Shown: one piece after another, positions 1 through 6,099 of the stretch
Layout: each line of letters begins with the position of its first letter
Position numbering within the stretch: position 1 is the first letter of the stretch
Origin: Eubacteriales Family XIII. Incertae Sedis bacterium
Lineage (GTDB): Bacteria; Bacillota; Clostridia; Peptostreptococcales; Anaerovoracaceae
DNA: 6,165 bases
Assembly (NCBI GenBank): GCA_031257215.1
Contig: JAIRPC010000120.1
Coordinates: 1 to 6,165, forward strand
Direction of reading: 5' to 3'
Notes under the pieces: model-generated
Database searches by the model: none
Told to the model about the DNA's origin: nothing
What the model saw: the letters and a program-made list of their open reading frames with translations, nothing else
Made by a program: the position numbers and the translations under genes

Positions 1-3000
1 GCAATCGCTGGGGAGCGGGGATACGTTTGGCAGCCTTTCAGCTATCATGTTCATGAGGTTGTCCATGCAGGGCAGGACTTCTACCAGCTTGCCGTCGCCT
101 ATGGGCGCTATGGTCGGCGTTTCAGGTTTGAATACACCGCCGTAGATGTCGCCTACTGACGCGTAGCGGTAGAGCGGAAGCTCGTCGTCCATCTCGGCCG
201 AGATGTCGTCCGTGCCGTTCCATGGGAACTCGACCTCGAAAACGTCCGCTATTTTCGCGGCTACTTCCCAGTTCGAGAACGTCACATCCTCGTCCGCCGC
301 ATTCTGCACGAATTGGAGCCTGCGCTCGGTGTTCGTGAACGTGCCGTCCACCGACGCGAATCCTGTCCCAGGTATTACCACGTCGGCTTTCTCGGCTGTT
401 TCGGTGAGGTGCGTGTCGCAGACCATGACGAACTCAGCGTCTTTGAGCAGAGCCTTGGCGGCCTTGGTTTCGGGCGCTGACGAGCCTGTCGCCGCGCCGA
501 GCGGATCCTCTCCGAATATCAGGAGCGCTTTCGCGCCAGCCACGTCCTCGGCGGTCGCCGTTACGCCCTGGTCCCAAAGCCCCTGGCTGTTGTTCTTCGG
601 GCGGAGCATCACTATGCCGTCGCGCGGGCTACCGATATGCCCAGACAGCACGGCGATATCCGCGATAAGCGCCGCGGCTTCCGAGGTGAGCGCGTTCTGC
701 TGGAACACGATCATTGCCTTCTTCGCGCCGAGATACGCATCCGCTATCTCCTGTGCCTTGGCGGACACTTTCACGCCTTTCAGCGAGTCAGCGAGCGCAT
801 CCGCGCCAGGAGCGTCCTTTGCCGAGCCAGAAGCTATCACAGCGGCAGCAATTTCTTTCAAGAACTTCAAATTGTTAGATACTGACACTACCTCGTCAGA
901 ATGCGCCGCGTGTACTGACTGGTCTTTCAGGCTGACATTCACGACCTTGGCGCCCGCCTCGCGCGCCTGTTTCAGTTTCAGCCCCATCACGGGGTTTAGG
1001 TCTATGTCGAAGCCAACGGCTAGCACATACTCCGCGCCTAGCACCTCGTCCATAGTGTTGGGCGACGAATCCGTGCCCAGCACCTGCGCCAATCCGCTCT
1101 TGCGGTTGTTGAACGAGAATGTCGCCGCGCCGATCTCGTCGGCAAGCTGGCGTATCGCGTAGATCTCCTCGTTGGTATAACGGTCGGAAATCGCGACCGC
1201 GACCGCCGCCGAATCGCTGCTGCCATTGCGCGCCTTGATGGACTGGGCTTTCTTCGCCGTCATCACAAAGGCGTTATAGTAGTCTGCTGAATTGAGCTTT
1301 TTGCCGTTCGCCGACCTGATGAGCGGATTGGTCAGCTTGCCTTCCAGCTCGGAGCAGTCAAATCCGAATTTGCCCTTGCCGCAGAGCAGCCCCTTGTTCA
1401 CGTCTCCGTCACGCGCTGGGTTCGACTTGACGAGCATGTCGCCGTAGGTTTCAAGCGTGATGGAACAGCCGACCGAGCAGTATGGGCATGTGGTGGACGT
1501 GCTGACCGTATCGAGCGGCACTGACTTCGGAAGCGTGAGCCTCTCCTGCAACGCGCCCGTCGGACAGACGCTGACGCATTGCCCGCAGGACACACAGCCA
1601 GATTCTTCGAGCGGGTTTTCGAGCGTCGGCTTGACCACCGTGTCGAATCCGCGCTTCACCAGGCCGAGCGCTCCGACGCCCATTACCTCGTCACAGACGC
1701 GCACGCAGAGCCCGCACAGTATGCATTTGTTGCTGTCGCGAATGATGAACGGATGCCCGTCGTCGTATTTCTCCGGGTCAATGGGCGCACCCTCGTCATC
1801 CATGAGCGAGTAGTCCCCGTTCAGGCGCGACGGTGCGACATCGTACTGGTTCGCATAGTCTATGAGCTTGCATTCAAAATAATCGTGGCAACCGCATTCA
1901 AGGCAGCGCTCGGCTTCCTTGACGGCCTGCTCGGGCGTGTACCCGAACACCACCTCCGTGAAATTACTCTTTCTTTCCTCGGGGGAGAGGTGCGCCATAT
2001 CGGGACGGCACTGGCGTTCACGATCCTCGAAGGTTTTTTCGGTAACGTCGCTGCGCTCCACGATATATCCAGGCTCGTATTTGATCTCCTCGCCCGCGAG
2101 ATACGCGTCGATAATGTCCGCCGCGTTGTTCGCGTCCGCGATAGCTTCGACCGCAATGGATATCTCGTCGTTGCCGCAGTCGCCGCCCGCGAACACGCCG
2201 GGGATGCTCGTCATGAAGGTTTCTGGATCGTAGACGATACCGTTCTTGCGCGTCTTGTCCAGTTCGCCAAAGCCCTCTGGCTCGACAGCCTGGCCAATGG
2301 CGAGTATAACATTGTCCACGTCTATCGTCTCGGTCTTGCCCTTGACGGGAACAGGCCTGCGGCGCCCCGATTCGTCGGGTTCGCCAAGCTCCATGATCTG
2401 CAATTTGACCTTGCGCACGTGGCCGTCCTTGTCTGTGACGTATTCGATGGGGTTCGTGAGATTCTTGAAGATAACGCCTTCTTCCTCGGCCTCCTCTATC
2501 TCAACGAGGTCGGCGGGCATTTCGTCTCTCGTGCGCCTGTATATATTGTATACATTTTCCGCGCCGAGCCTGACAGCCGTGCGGCAGGCGTCCATAGCCG
2601 TGTTGCCGCCGCCCACGATGGCGACGTTCTTGCCCAGCTCGATATCCTCGCCGCGCACGACATGCCTGAGCAGGTCGATACCGCCGATGACCCCTGCGGC
2701 ATCCTCGCCCTTGGCGCCCGTGCCCGTGCTCACCCAAGCGCCGATACCGACAGCAACAGCGTCAAATTCGTTTCTGATGGTCTCAAAATCCACATCCGAG
2801 CCGACGCGCGTGTCCGTGACGATCTCCACGCCCATCTCCTCAATGATGGCGACTTCCTCGTCGATAACCGCGCCAGGCAGCCTGTATTCGGGTATGCCGT
2901 AGCGCAGCATTCCGCCCGCCTTGGGCATCGCCTCGAAGATGGTGATGGCGTGCCCCTTCTGGCGCAGATAGTACGCGAGGGAAAGCCCGAACGGTCCCGC

Positions 3001-3600
3001 GCCTATGATCGCTACGGACTTGCCTGTTTCGGGGTCTATGTCAGGCATGAACGGATCGCCGTCCGAGTAGTCCATGTCGGCGGCAAAGCGTTTCAGCCAC
3101 GCAATGGATATGGGTTCGTCAACAAGCCTGCGGCGGCATTTGTCCTCGCAGGGGTGCGGGCATACGCGCCCTATCGAGCCTGGCAGAGGGATCCTGTTCC
3201 TGACCAGCTCGATGGCTTCGTCGTAACAGCCGTTCGCGATAAGCCCGACGTAGCCCTGGCAGTCCGTGTGCGCGGGGCAGCCCGTCACGCACGGCGGGCG
3301 GCAGTCGCCAACGTGGTTCGACAACAGCAGTTCCAGGTTCGTCTTGCGCGACTCAATGACGCGCTCAGTCCTCGTGTTCACGACCATGTTCGGCGCTACG
3401 ACCGTGGCGCACGCCTTTACGAGCTTCGGGTTGCCCTCGACCTCAACCACGCAGAGCCCGCACGCGCCGTATATCTCGGTGCGCTCGTCGTAGCAGAGTG
3501 TGGGGATGTCTATGCCGTTCTCCCGCGCGGCGTCAAGGACGGTCTGCCCCGGTGTCGCCGCTATTTCTTTTCCGTCAATATTTATTCTAAATGTTTTCAT
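1..3600 (-). CDS. Fused NuoG-like / GltD(NfnB)-like / FDH-like oxidoreductase subunit, Stn-type transhydrogenase large subunit (3' end beyond window)
   Basis: Starts at ATG 3600-3598 behind a strong AGGAGG and stays open for 1,200 codons to the window edge, so the C-terminus is missing. Domains seen: a plant-type [2Fe-2S] ferredoxin (Cys36, 47, 50, 64); NuoG-like His96 and Cys100; GltD-type Fe-S cysteines (100, 104, 108, 114, 147, 151, 155); an FAD Rossmann motif GAGPFG at 200-205 with Glu223; a second Rossmann motif GGGNTA at 330-335 followed by YRR at 354-356, typical of NADPH binding; and the FAD-closing motif GVFAGGD at 468-474. Next come Cys566/569/571/577, two [4Fe-4S] ferredoxin motifs (626/629/632/636 and 669/672/675/679), and an FDH/NuoG-type domain from about 700 with a [4Fe-4S] set (705/708/712/740). 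That last domain lacks the molybdenum-ligand Cys/Sec. Inferred role: the NADPH-side subunit of a cytoplasmic complex with the two upstream gene products, as in Sporomusa-type Nfn (Stn). It would commonly be labelled glutamate synthase small chain or formate dehydrogenase alpha; neither fits well. The family call is firm, the exact reaction is inferred. Confidence 0.9.
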   Translation of the reverse strand, partial: MKTFRINIDGKEIAATPGQTVLDAARENGIDIPTLCYDERTEIYGACGLCVVEVEGNPKLVKACATVVAPNMVVNTRTERVIESRKTNLELLLSNHVGDCRPPCVTGCPAHTDCQGYVGLIANGCYDEAIELVRNRIPLPGSIGRVCPHPCEDKCRRRLVDEPISIAWLKRFAADMDYSDGDPFMPDIDPETGKSVAIIGAGPFGLSLAYYLRQKGHAITIFEAMPKAGGMLRYGIPEYRLPGAVIDEEVAIIEEMGVEIVTDTRVGSDVDFETIRNEFDAVAVGIGAWVSTGTGAKGEDAAGVIGGIDLLRHVVRGEDIELGKNVAIVGGGNTAMDACRTAVRLGAENVYNIYRRTRDEMPADLVEIEEAEEEGVIFKNLTNPIEYVTDKDGHVRKVKLQIMELGEPDESGRRRPVPVKGKTETIDVDNVILAIGQAVEPEGFGELDKTRKNGIVYDPETFMTSIPGVFAGGDCGNDEISIAVEAIADANNAADIIDAYLAGEEIKYEPGYIVERSDVTEKTFEDRERQCRPDMAHLSPEERKSNFTEVVFGYTPEQAVKEAERCLECGCHDYFECKLIDYANQYDVAPSRLNGDYSLMDDEGAPIDPEKYDDGHPFIIRDSNKCILCGLCVRVCDEVMGVGALGLVKRGFDTVVKPTLENPLEESGCVSCGQCVSVCPTGALQERLTLPKSVPLDTVSTSTTCPYCSVGCSITLETYGDMLVKSNPARDGDVNKGLLCGKGKFGFDCSELEGKLTNPLIRSANGKKLNSADYYNAFVMTAKKAQSIKARNGSSDSAAVAVAISDRYTNEEIYAIRQLADEIGAATFSFNNRKSGLAQVLGTDSSPNTMDEVLGAEYVLAVGFDIDLNPVMGLKLKQAREAGAKVVNVSLKDQSVHAAHSDEVVSVSNNLKFLKEIAAAVIASGSAKDAPGADALADSLKGVKVSAKAQEIADAYLGAKKAMIVFQQNALTSEAAALIADIAVLSGHIGSPRDGIVMLRPKNNSQGLWDQGVTATAEDVAGAKALLIFGEDPLGAATGSSAPETKAAKALLKDAEFVMVCDTHLTETAEKADVVIPGTGFASVDGTFTNTERRLQFVQNAADEDVTFSNWEVAAKIADVFEVEFPWNGTDDISAEMDDELPLYRYASVGDIYGGVFKPETPTIAPIGDGKLVEVLPCMDNLMNMIAERLPNVSPLPSDC

Positions 3601-3608
3601 TGTCCGCG

Positions 3609-3614
3609 CCTCCT
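3609..3614 (-). promoter_or_regulatory. Ribosome binding site of the large subunit gene, overlapping the upstream stop codon
   Basis: AGGAGG on the minus strand, eight bases before the ATG at 3600. It reads as TAAGGAGG, the last base of the TAA stop (3616-3614) of the NuoF-like gene being the first base of the site. Same arrangement as at the previous junction. Confidence 0.85.
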
Positions 3615-5368
3615 TAGTCCCTGAGTATCGCGCCGAAATTACACGCTTCTTCGCAACGCCCGCAACGTACGCACTTCTCTTGGTCTATCACATGGTTCTG
3701 CTTGCGTTCGCCAGATATCGCGTCCACTGGGCATTTGCGGGAACAGAGCGTACAGCCCGTGCATTTATCGGTAATGGTGAATGTGATCAGCGACTTGCAA
3801 TAATGAGCCGTGCATTTCTTGTTGTAGATGTGGTCCTCGTACTCGTTCCGGAAATACCTGATGGTAGTGAGAACCGGGTTCGGGGCAGTCTGTCCGAGCC
3901 CGCACATGGAGCCGTCCTTGATCTTGCCGGCCAGCTCTTCAAGCAGTTCGATATCTCCGTCCTCGCCCTTGCCCTGCGTTATGCGTTCAAGGATTTCGAG
4001 CATGCGCTTCGTGCCGAGTCGGCAGTAGTTACACTTTCCACAGCTTTCCTTGCGAGTAAAATCAAGGAAATAACGCGCCATGTCCACCATGCAGGTGTCC
4101 TCGTCCATAACGATCATTCCGCCGGAACCGACGATAGCGCCTGTCTTGGTTATGTTCTCGTAATCGACTGGCGTGTCCGAAAGCGCTGCGGGTATGCAGC
4201 CGCCCGACGGGCCGCCCATCTGCACAGCCTTGAACTCCTTGTCGTTCTTGATCCCGTCGCCTATGCCGAAGATGACGTCTTTCAGCGGAAGCCCCATAGG
4301 AACCTCGACCAAGCCGCCCTTCTTTATCTTGCCAGCCAGCGCGAACACCTTGGTGCCCTTGGATTTGTCCGTGCCCATAGCCGCGAACGCCGCACCGCCG
4401 GAGGTTATTATCCACGGCACGTTCGCGAACGTTTCCACATTGTTGATGTTCGTCGGCTTCTGCCAGAAGCCTTTCTCTGCGGGGAACGGCGGTTTCAGCC
4501 TGGGCATCCCGCGTTCGCCTTCTAGCGACGCGATCAGCGCTGTTTCCTCGCCGCAGACGAAAGCGCCCGCGCCCGCCTTGATCCTGATGTCGAAGTCAAA
4601 TCCGCTTCCGAATATGTCCTTGCCCAGGCACCCTTTTTCGCGCGCCTGGCCTATGGCTATTTCGAGGCGGGCTATGGCAAGCGGATACTCTGCGCGCACA
4701 TATATCACGCCTTCGCTCGCGCCTATCGCATAGCCGCCGATGGCCATGCCTTCAAGCAACGAATGCGGATCGCCTTCCAGAACCGAGCGGTCCATGAACG
4801 CACCGGGATCCCCCTCGTCCGCATTGCAGACCATGTATTTCCTGTCGCCGCGATTGTTCTTGGCGGCGTTCCATTTGAACCAAGTCGGGAATCCAGCGCC
4901 GCCCCTGCCGCGCAGGCCCGATACCTTCATCTCGTCTATAACGCCGTCCGGCGACATGGACGTGAGCGCCTTGCGAAGCCCCTCGTACCCGCCGACCGCG
5001 ATATATTCGTCGATGCTCTCGGGGTCGATATACCCAGCGTTGCGAAGCACGATGCGCTCCTGCTTCGAGAGAAACTCCTCGTCAGTTTTCGAGATGAGCA
5101 AATCTTCCACGACCTTGCCGCCCTTGATATGCCCGTCCACTATCTGCTCCGCCTTGTCGGGGCTGACGCGGACATACCTCGCGGAGAGGTTCGCGCCGTC
5201 GTCGTAGACATCCACTATGGGTTCGAGGTAGCAGTTGCCTACGCAGCCCGCTTTCTCGACGCTGACATCATTCAGACCGCCCGCCGCAAGCAGGCGAATT
5301 ATTTCGTCCTCTGTTTTTCTGGCTCCGGACGCTATGCCGCAGGAGCCTTGACCTACCACTATTTTCAT
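3614..5368 (-). CDS. nuoF: NuoF/HydB/StnB-like NADH-binding flavoprotein subunit with N-terminal thioredoxin-like and C-terminal 2x[4Fe-4S] domains
   Basis: A 584-residue NADH-oxidising/reducing FMN subunit, longer than respiratory NuoF because of extra Fe-S domains at both ends. Residues 1-90 are a thioredoxin-like [2Fe-2S] domain with Cys10, Cys42 and Cys46. The NuoF core follows: glycine-rich GLRGRGGAGFP at 151-161 and CNADEGDPGAFMDR at 181-194, the FMN/NADH pocket. The N3-type [4Fe-4S] ligands are Cys443, 446, 449 and 489. The C-terminus has a Cys519/Cys524 pair, then two ferredoxin clusters (536/539/542/546 and 566/569/572/576). This architecture is that of HydB of electron-bifurcating hydrogenases and of StnB/HylB, where FMN is the proposed bifurcation site and the ferredoxin domains contact external ferredoxin. 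The ATG is chosen because AGGAGG lies 8 bases upstream. It follows the NuoE-like gene after 12 bases and precedes the large subunit by 13, consistent with one complex. The symbol is family-level; hydB, hndC or stnB are equally defensible. Confidence 0.95.
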   Translation of the reverse strand: MKIVVGQGSCGIASGARKTEDEIIRLLAAGGLNDVSVEKAGCVGNCYLEPIVDVYDDGANLSARYVRVSPDKAEQIVDGHIKGGKVVEDLLISKTDEEFLSKQERIVLRNAGYIDPESIDEYIAVGGYEGLRKALTSMSPDGVIDEMKVSGLRGRGGAGFPTWFKWNAAKNNRGDRKYMVCNADEGDPGAFMDRSVLEGDPHSLLEGMAIGGYAIGASEGVIYVRAEYPLAIARLEIAIGQAREKGCLGKDIFGSGFDFDIRIKAGAGAFVCGEETALIASLEGERGMPRLKPPFPAEKGFWQKPTNINNVETFANVPWIITSGGAAFAAMGTDKSKGTKVFALAGKIKKGGLVEVPMGLPLKDVIFGIGDGIKNDKEFKAVQMGGPSGGCIPAALSDTPVDYENITKTGAIVGSGGMIVMDEDTCMVDMARYFLDFTRKESCGKCNYCRLGTKRMLEILERITQGKGEDGDIELLEELAGKIKDGSMCGLGQTAPNPVLTTIRYFRNEYEDHIYNKKCTAHYCKSLITFTITDKCTGCTLCSRKCPVDAISGERKQNHVIDQEKCVRCGRCEEACNFGAILRD

Positions 5369-5376
5369 ATCAAGCG

Positions 5377-5382
5377 CCTCCT
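5377..5382 (-). promoter_or_regulatory. Ribosome binding site of the NuoF-like gene, overlapping the upstream stop codon
   Basis: AGGAGG on the minus strand, eight bases before the ATG at 5368. Its first two bases are also the last two of the TAG stop (5383-5381) of the NuoE-like gene, so terminating ribosomes cover this site. This suggests translational coupling. Confidence 0.85.
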
Positions 5383-5887
5383 ATCCTCTCGCCCTGATCC
5401 CGTCAAGGGCCTTGACTACGCTTTCCTTTGTAAGGTTGCCAAACGTTTCTTCGCCCTCTGGGCCCTTCACCATCATAACTGGCGCAAGACTGCAACAGCC
5501 AAGGCACGCGACATTGTTCAGCGTGAACTTGTTGTCCTCTGTCGTTTCGCCGTCAGCGATGCCGAGGTGGTCGGTGATCGCTTCCTCGATAAGCGCCGCG
5601 CCGTTGACGTGGCACGCCGTCCCCTGGCAGAGCATGATGAGGTACTCACCGATAGGCTCTAACCTGAACTGCGTGTAGAACGTCGCCACGCCGTAAATCT
5701 TCGCTGGCGCGATCCCCGTCTGTGCCGAGATATAATTGATGGTTTCCAAGGATAAATACCCGTAGATATCCTGGGCTTTTTGCAGGATGGATATGAGGCT
5801 CCCCTCAACATCCGCATACTTTTTTAGCACCGGCTCAAGCTCCTTGAAATCGGAGCGAGGAGCGGCGGCGCCGCAGTTTTCGCACAT
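5381..5887 (-). CDS. nuoE: NuoE/HydC/StnA-like [2Fe-2S] thioredoxin-fold subunit
   Basis: A 168-residue NuoE-family protein, the usual size for this subunit. An N-terminal helical part (about 12-80, including YGVATFYTQF at 65-74) leads into the thioredoxin-like domain with the canonical [2Fe-2S] ligands Cys87-x4-Cys92 and Cys128-x3-Cys132 (CQGTAC, CLGCC). In HydABC, Nuo and Stn complexes this subunit sits against NuoF/HydB and passes or stores electrons near the FMN. I use the ATG at 5887 because GGAGGT stands six bases upstream. The frame is also open to an ATG at 5962, but that would add 25 residues unlike the family, and it would put the ribosome site and likely promoter inside the coding region. 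The protein begins MCENCG; this short CxxC start is not part of the core NuoE motif. It is first gene of the operon, and its TAG stop is embedded in the ribosome site of the next gene. The symbol is family-level; hydC or stnA are alternatives. Confidence 0.94.
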   Translation of the reverse strand: MCENCGAAAPRSDFKELEPVLKKYADVEGSLISILQKAQDIYGYLSLETINYISAQTGIAPAKIYGVATFYTQFRLEPIGEYLIMLCQGTACHVNGAALIEEAITDHLGIADGETTEDNKFTLNNVACLGCCSLAPVMMVKGPEGEETFGNLTKESVVKALDGIRARG

Positions 5888-5893
5888 AATTTT

Positions 5894-5899
5894 ACCTCC
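5894..5899 (-). promoter_or_regulatory. Ribosome binding site of the NuoE-like gene (decides its start)
   Basis: GGAGGT on the minus strand, six bases before the ATG at 5887. It is the reason for preferring this start over the in-frame ATG 75 bases upstream. Confidence 0.85.
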
Positions 5900-5908
5900 G
5901 TAAACTGA

Positions 5909-5925
5909 GGAAACATGATGTTTCC
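5909..5925. repeat. 17-bp perfect inverted repeat in the operon leader (candidate operator or leader hairpin)
   Basis: GGAAACAT-G-ATGTTTCC: two perfect 8-base arms around one central base. It sits between the putative -10 and the ribosome site of the NuoE-like gene, ending 9 bases before the GGAGGT. As DNA it has the size and symmetry of a dimeric repressor site placed just downstream of a promoter. As RNA it could form a 7-bp stem with a 3-base loop. It does not match the Rex consensus, and I do not recognise the cognate regulator. Confidence 0.6.
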
Positions 5926-5945
5926 CAAAACTTCTACCGTATAAG

Positions 5946-5975
5946 ATAATATCAAAACGCATGCCATATTTTCAA
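5946..5975 (-). promoter_or_regulatory. Putative sigma70-type promoter of the three-gene operon
   Basis: On the minus strand, TTGAAA (5975-5970) is separated by 18 bases from TATTAT (5951-5946). Each hexamer matches the vegetative sigma-A/sigma-70 consensus at five of six positions. It lies in the AT-rich part of the only sizeable gap in the window. A start about seven bases past the -10 (near 5939) would give a leader of roughly 50 bases before the NuoE-like ATG. An alternative -10, GATATT with a 16-base spacer, overlaps it. This is pattern-based only. Confidence 0.5.
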
Positions 5976-5984
5976 GAGGAAAAT
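5968..5984. repeat. Short inverted repeat overlapping the putative -35 element
   Basis: ATTTTC-AAGAG-GAAAAT on the plus strand: six-base arms around five bases, covering the TTGAAA hexamer read on the minus strand. It could be an operator, but short AT-rich repeats are common by chance in such a region. Confidence 0.3.
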
Positions 5985-6099
5985 TCATATTCTGTAATAC
6001 ACATAATAGTTTGAAAAATCCAACTAATGTAGCGATGCTTGATGTAATGGCGAAACAACCGCGCAAACGGGTATGGTTAGCGCCCCGCTGCCCTGCATC

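Larger units (their letters stand above)
5888..6099. other. AT-rich intergenic and leader region of 212 bases
   Basis: Separates the upstream gene stub from the operon. Near the NuoE-like gene it contains the ribosome site, the 17-bp inverted repeat and the promoter-like hexamers described separately. In the part next to the stub (about 6000-6099) I find no stem followed by a T-run on the minus strand, so no intrinsic terminator for the upstream gene can be named. No small gene with a convincing ribosome site was seen. Confidence 0.6.

Noticed and set aside
1..3600. Active formate dehydrogenase or [FeFe] hydrogenase catalytic subunit
   Set aside because: There is no Cys/Sec molybdenum ligand in the FDH-like domain and no H-cluster cysteine motifs anywhere in the 1,200 codons.
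1..3600. Glutamate synthase small subunit
   Set aside because: The GltD-like module is only about 465 residues within a much larger NuoG-like protein. No glutamate synthase large subunit is present, and the neighbours are NADH-dehydrogenase-type subunits.
1579..3624. A 681-codon open frame on the plus strand
   Set aside because: It lies wholly antisense to the large subunit and the end of the NuoF-like gene, has no recognisable domain, and is low-complexity in the manner of a GC-rich shadow frame. The minus strand carries clear motif-by-motif homology.
4763..5662. A 299-codon plus-strand open frame, and others at 203-1162 and 3500-4525
   Set aside because: All are antisense to well-supported minus-strand genes with conserved Fe-S and nucleotide-binding motifs. 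Their translations show no domain, and there is no supporting plus-strand gene context.
5888..5962. 25-residue N-terminal extension of the NuoE-like protein from an ATG at 5962
   Set aside because: It would place the GGAGGT ribosome site, the inverted repeat and the promoter -10 inside coding sequence. The peptide is AT-rich in composition and unlike NuoE N-termini.
5888..6060. A Rex (NADH-sensing repressor) operator
   Set aside because: No sequence close to the TTGTGAA-type half sites with matching symmetry was found. The one strong inverted repeat has a different sequence.
5824..6066. An 80-codon minus-strand open frame across the intergenic region
   Set aside because: It overlaps the NuoE-like start in another frame, spans the promoter region, and has no recognisable domain.
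6061..6099. Possible terminator hairpin after the upstream gene stub (AACC/GGTT arms)
   Set aside because: Only four pairs around a 14-base loop and no T-run on the minus strand, so it is not a credible intrinsic terminator.
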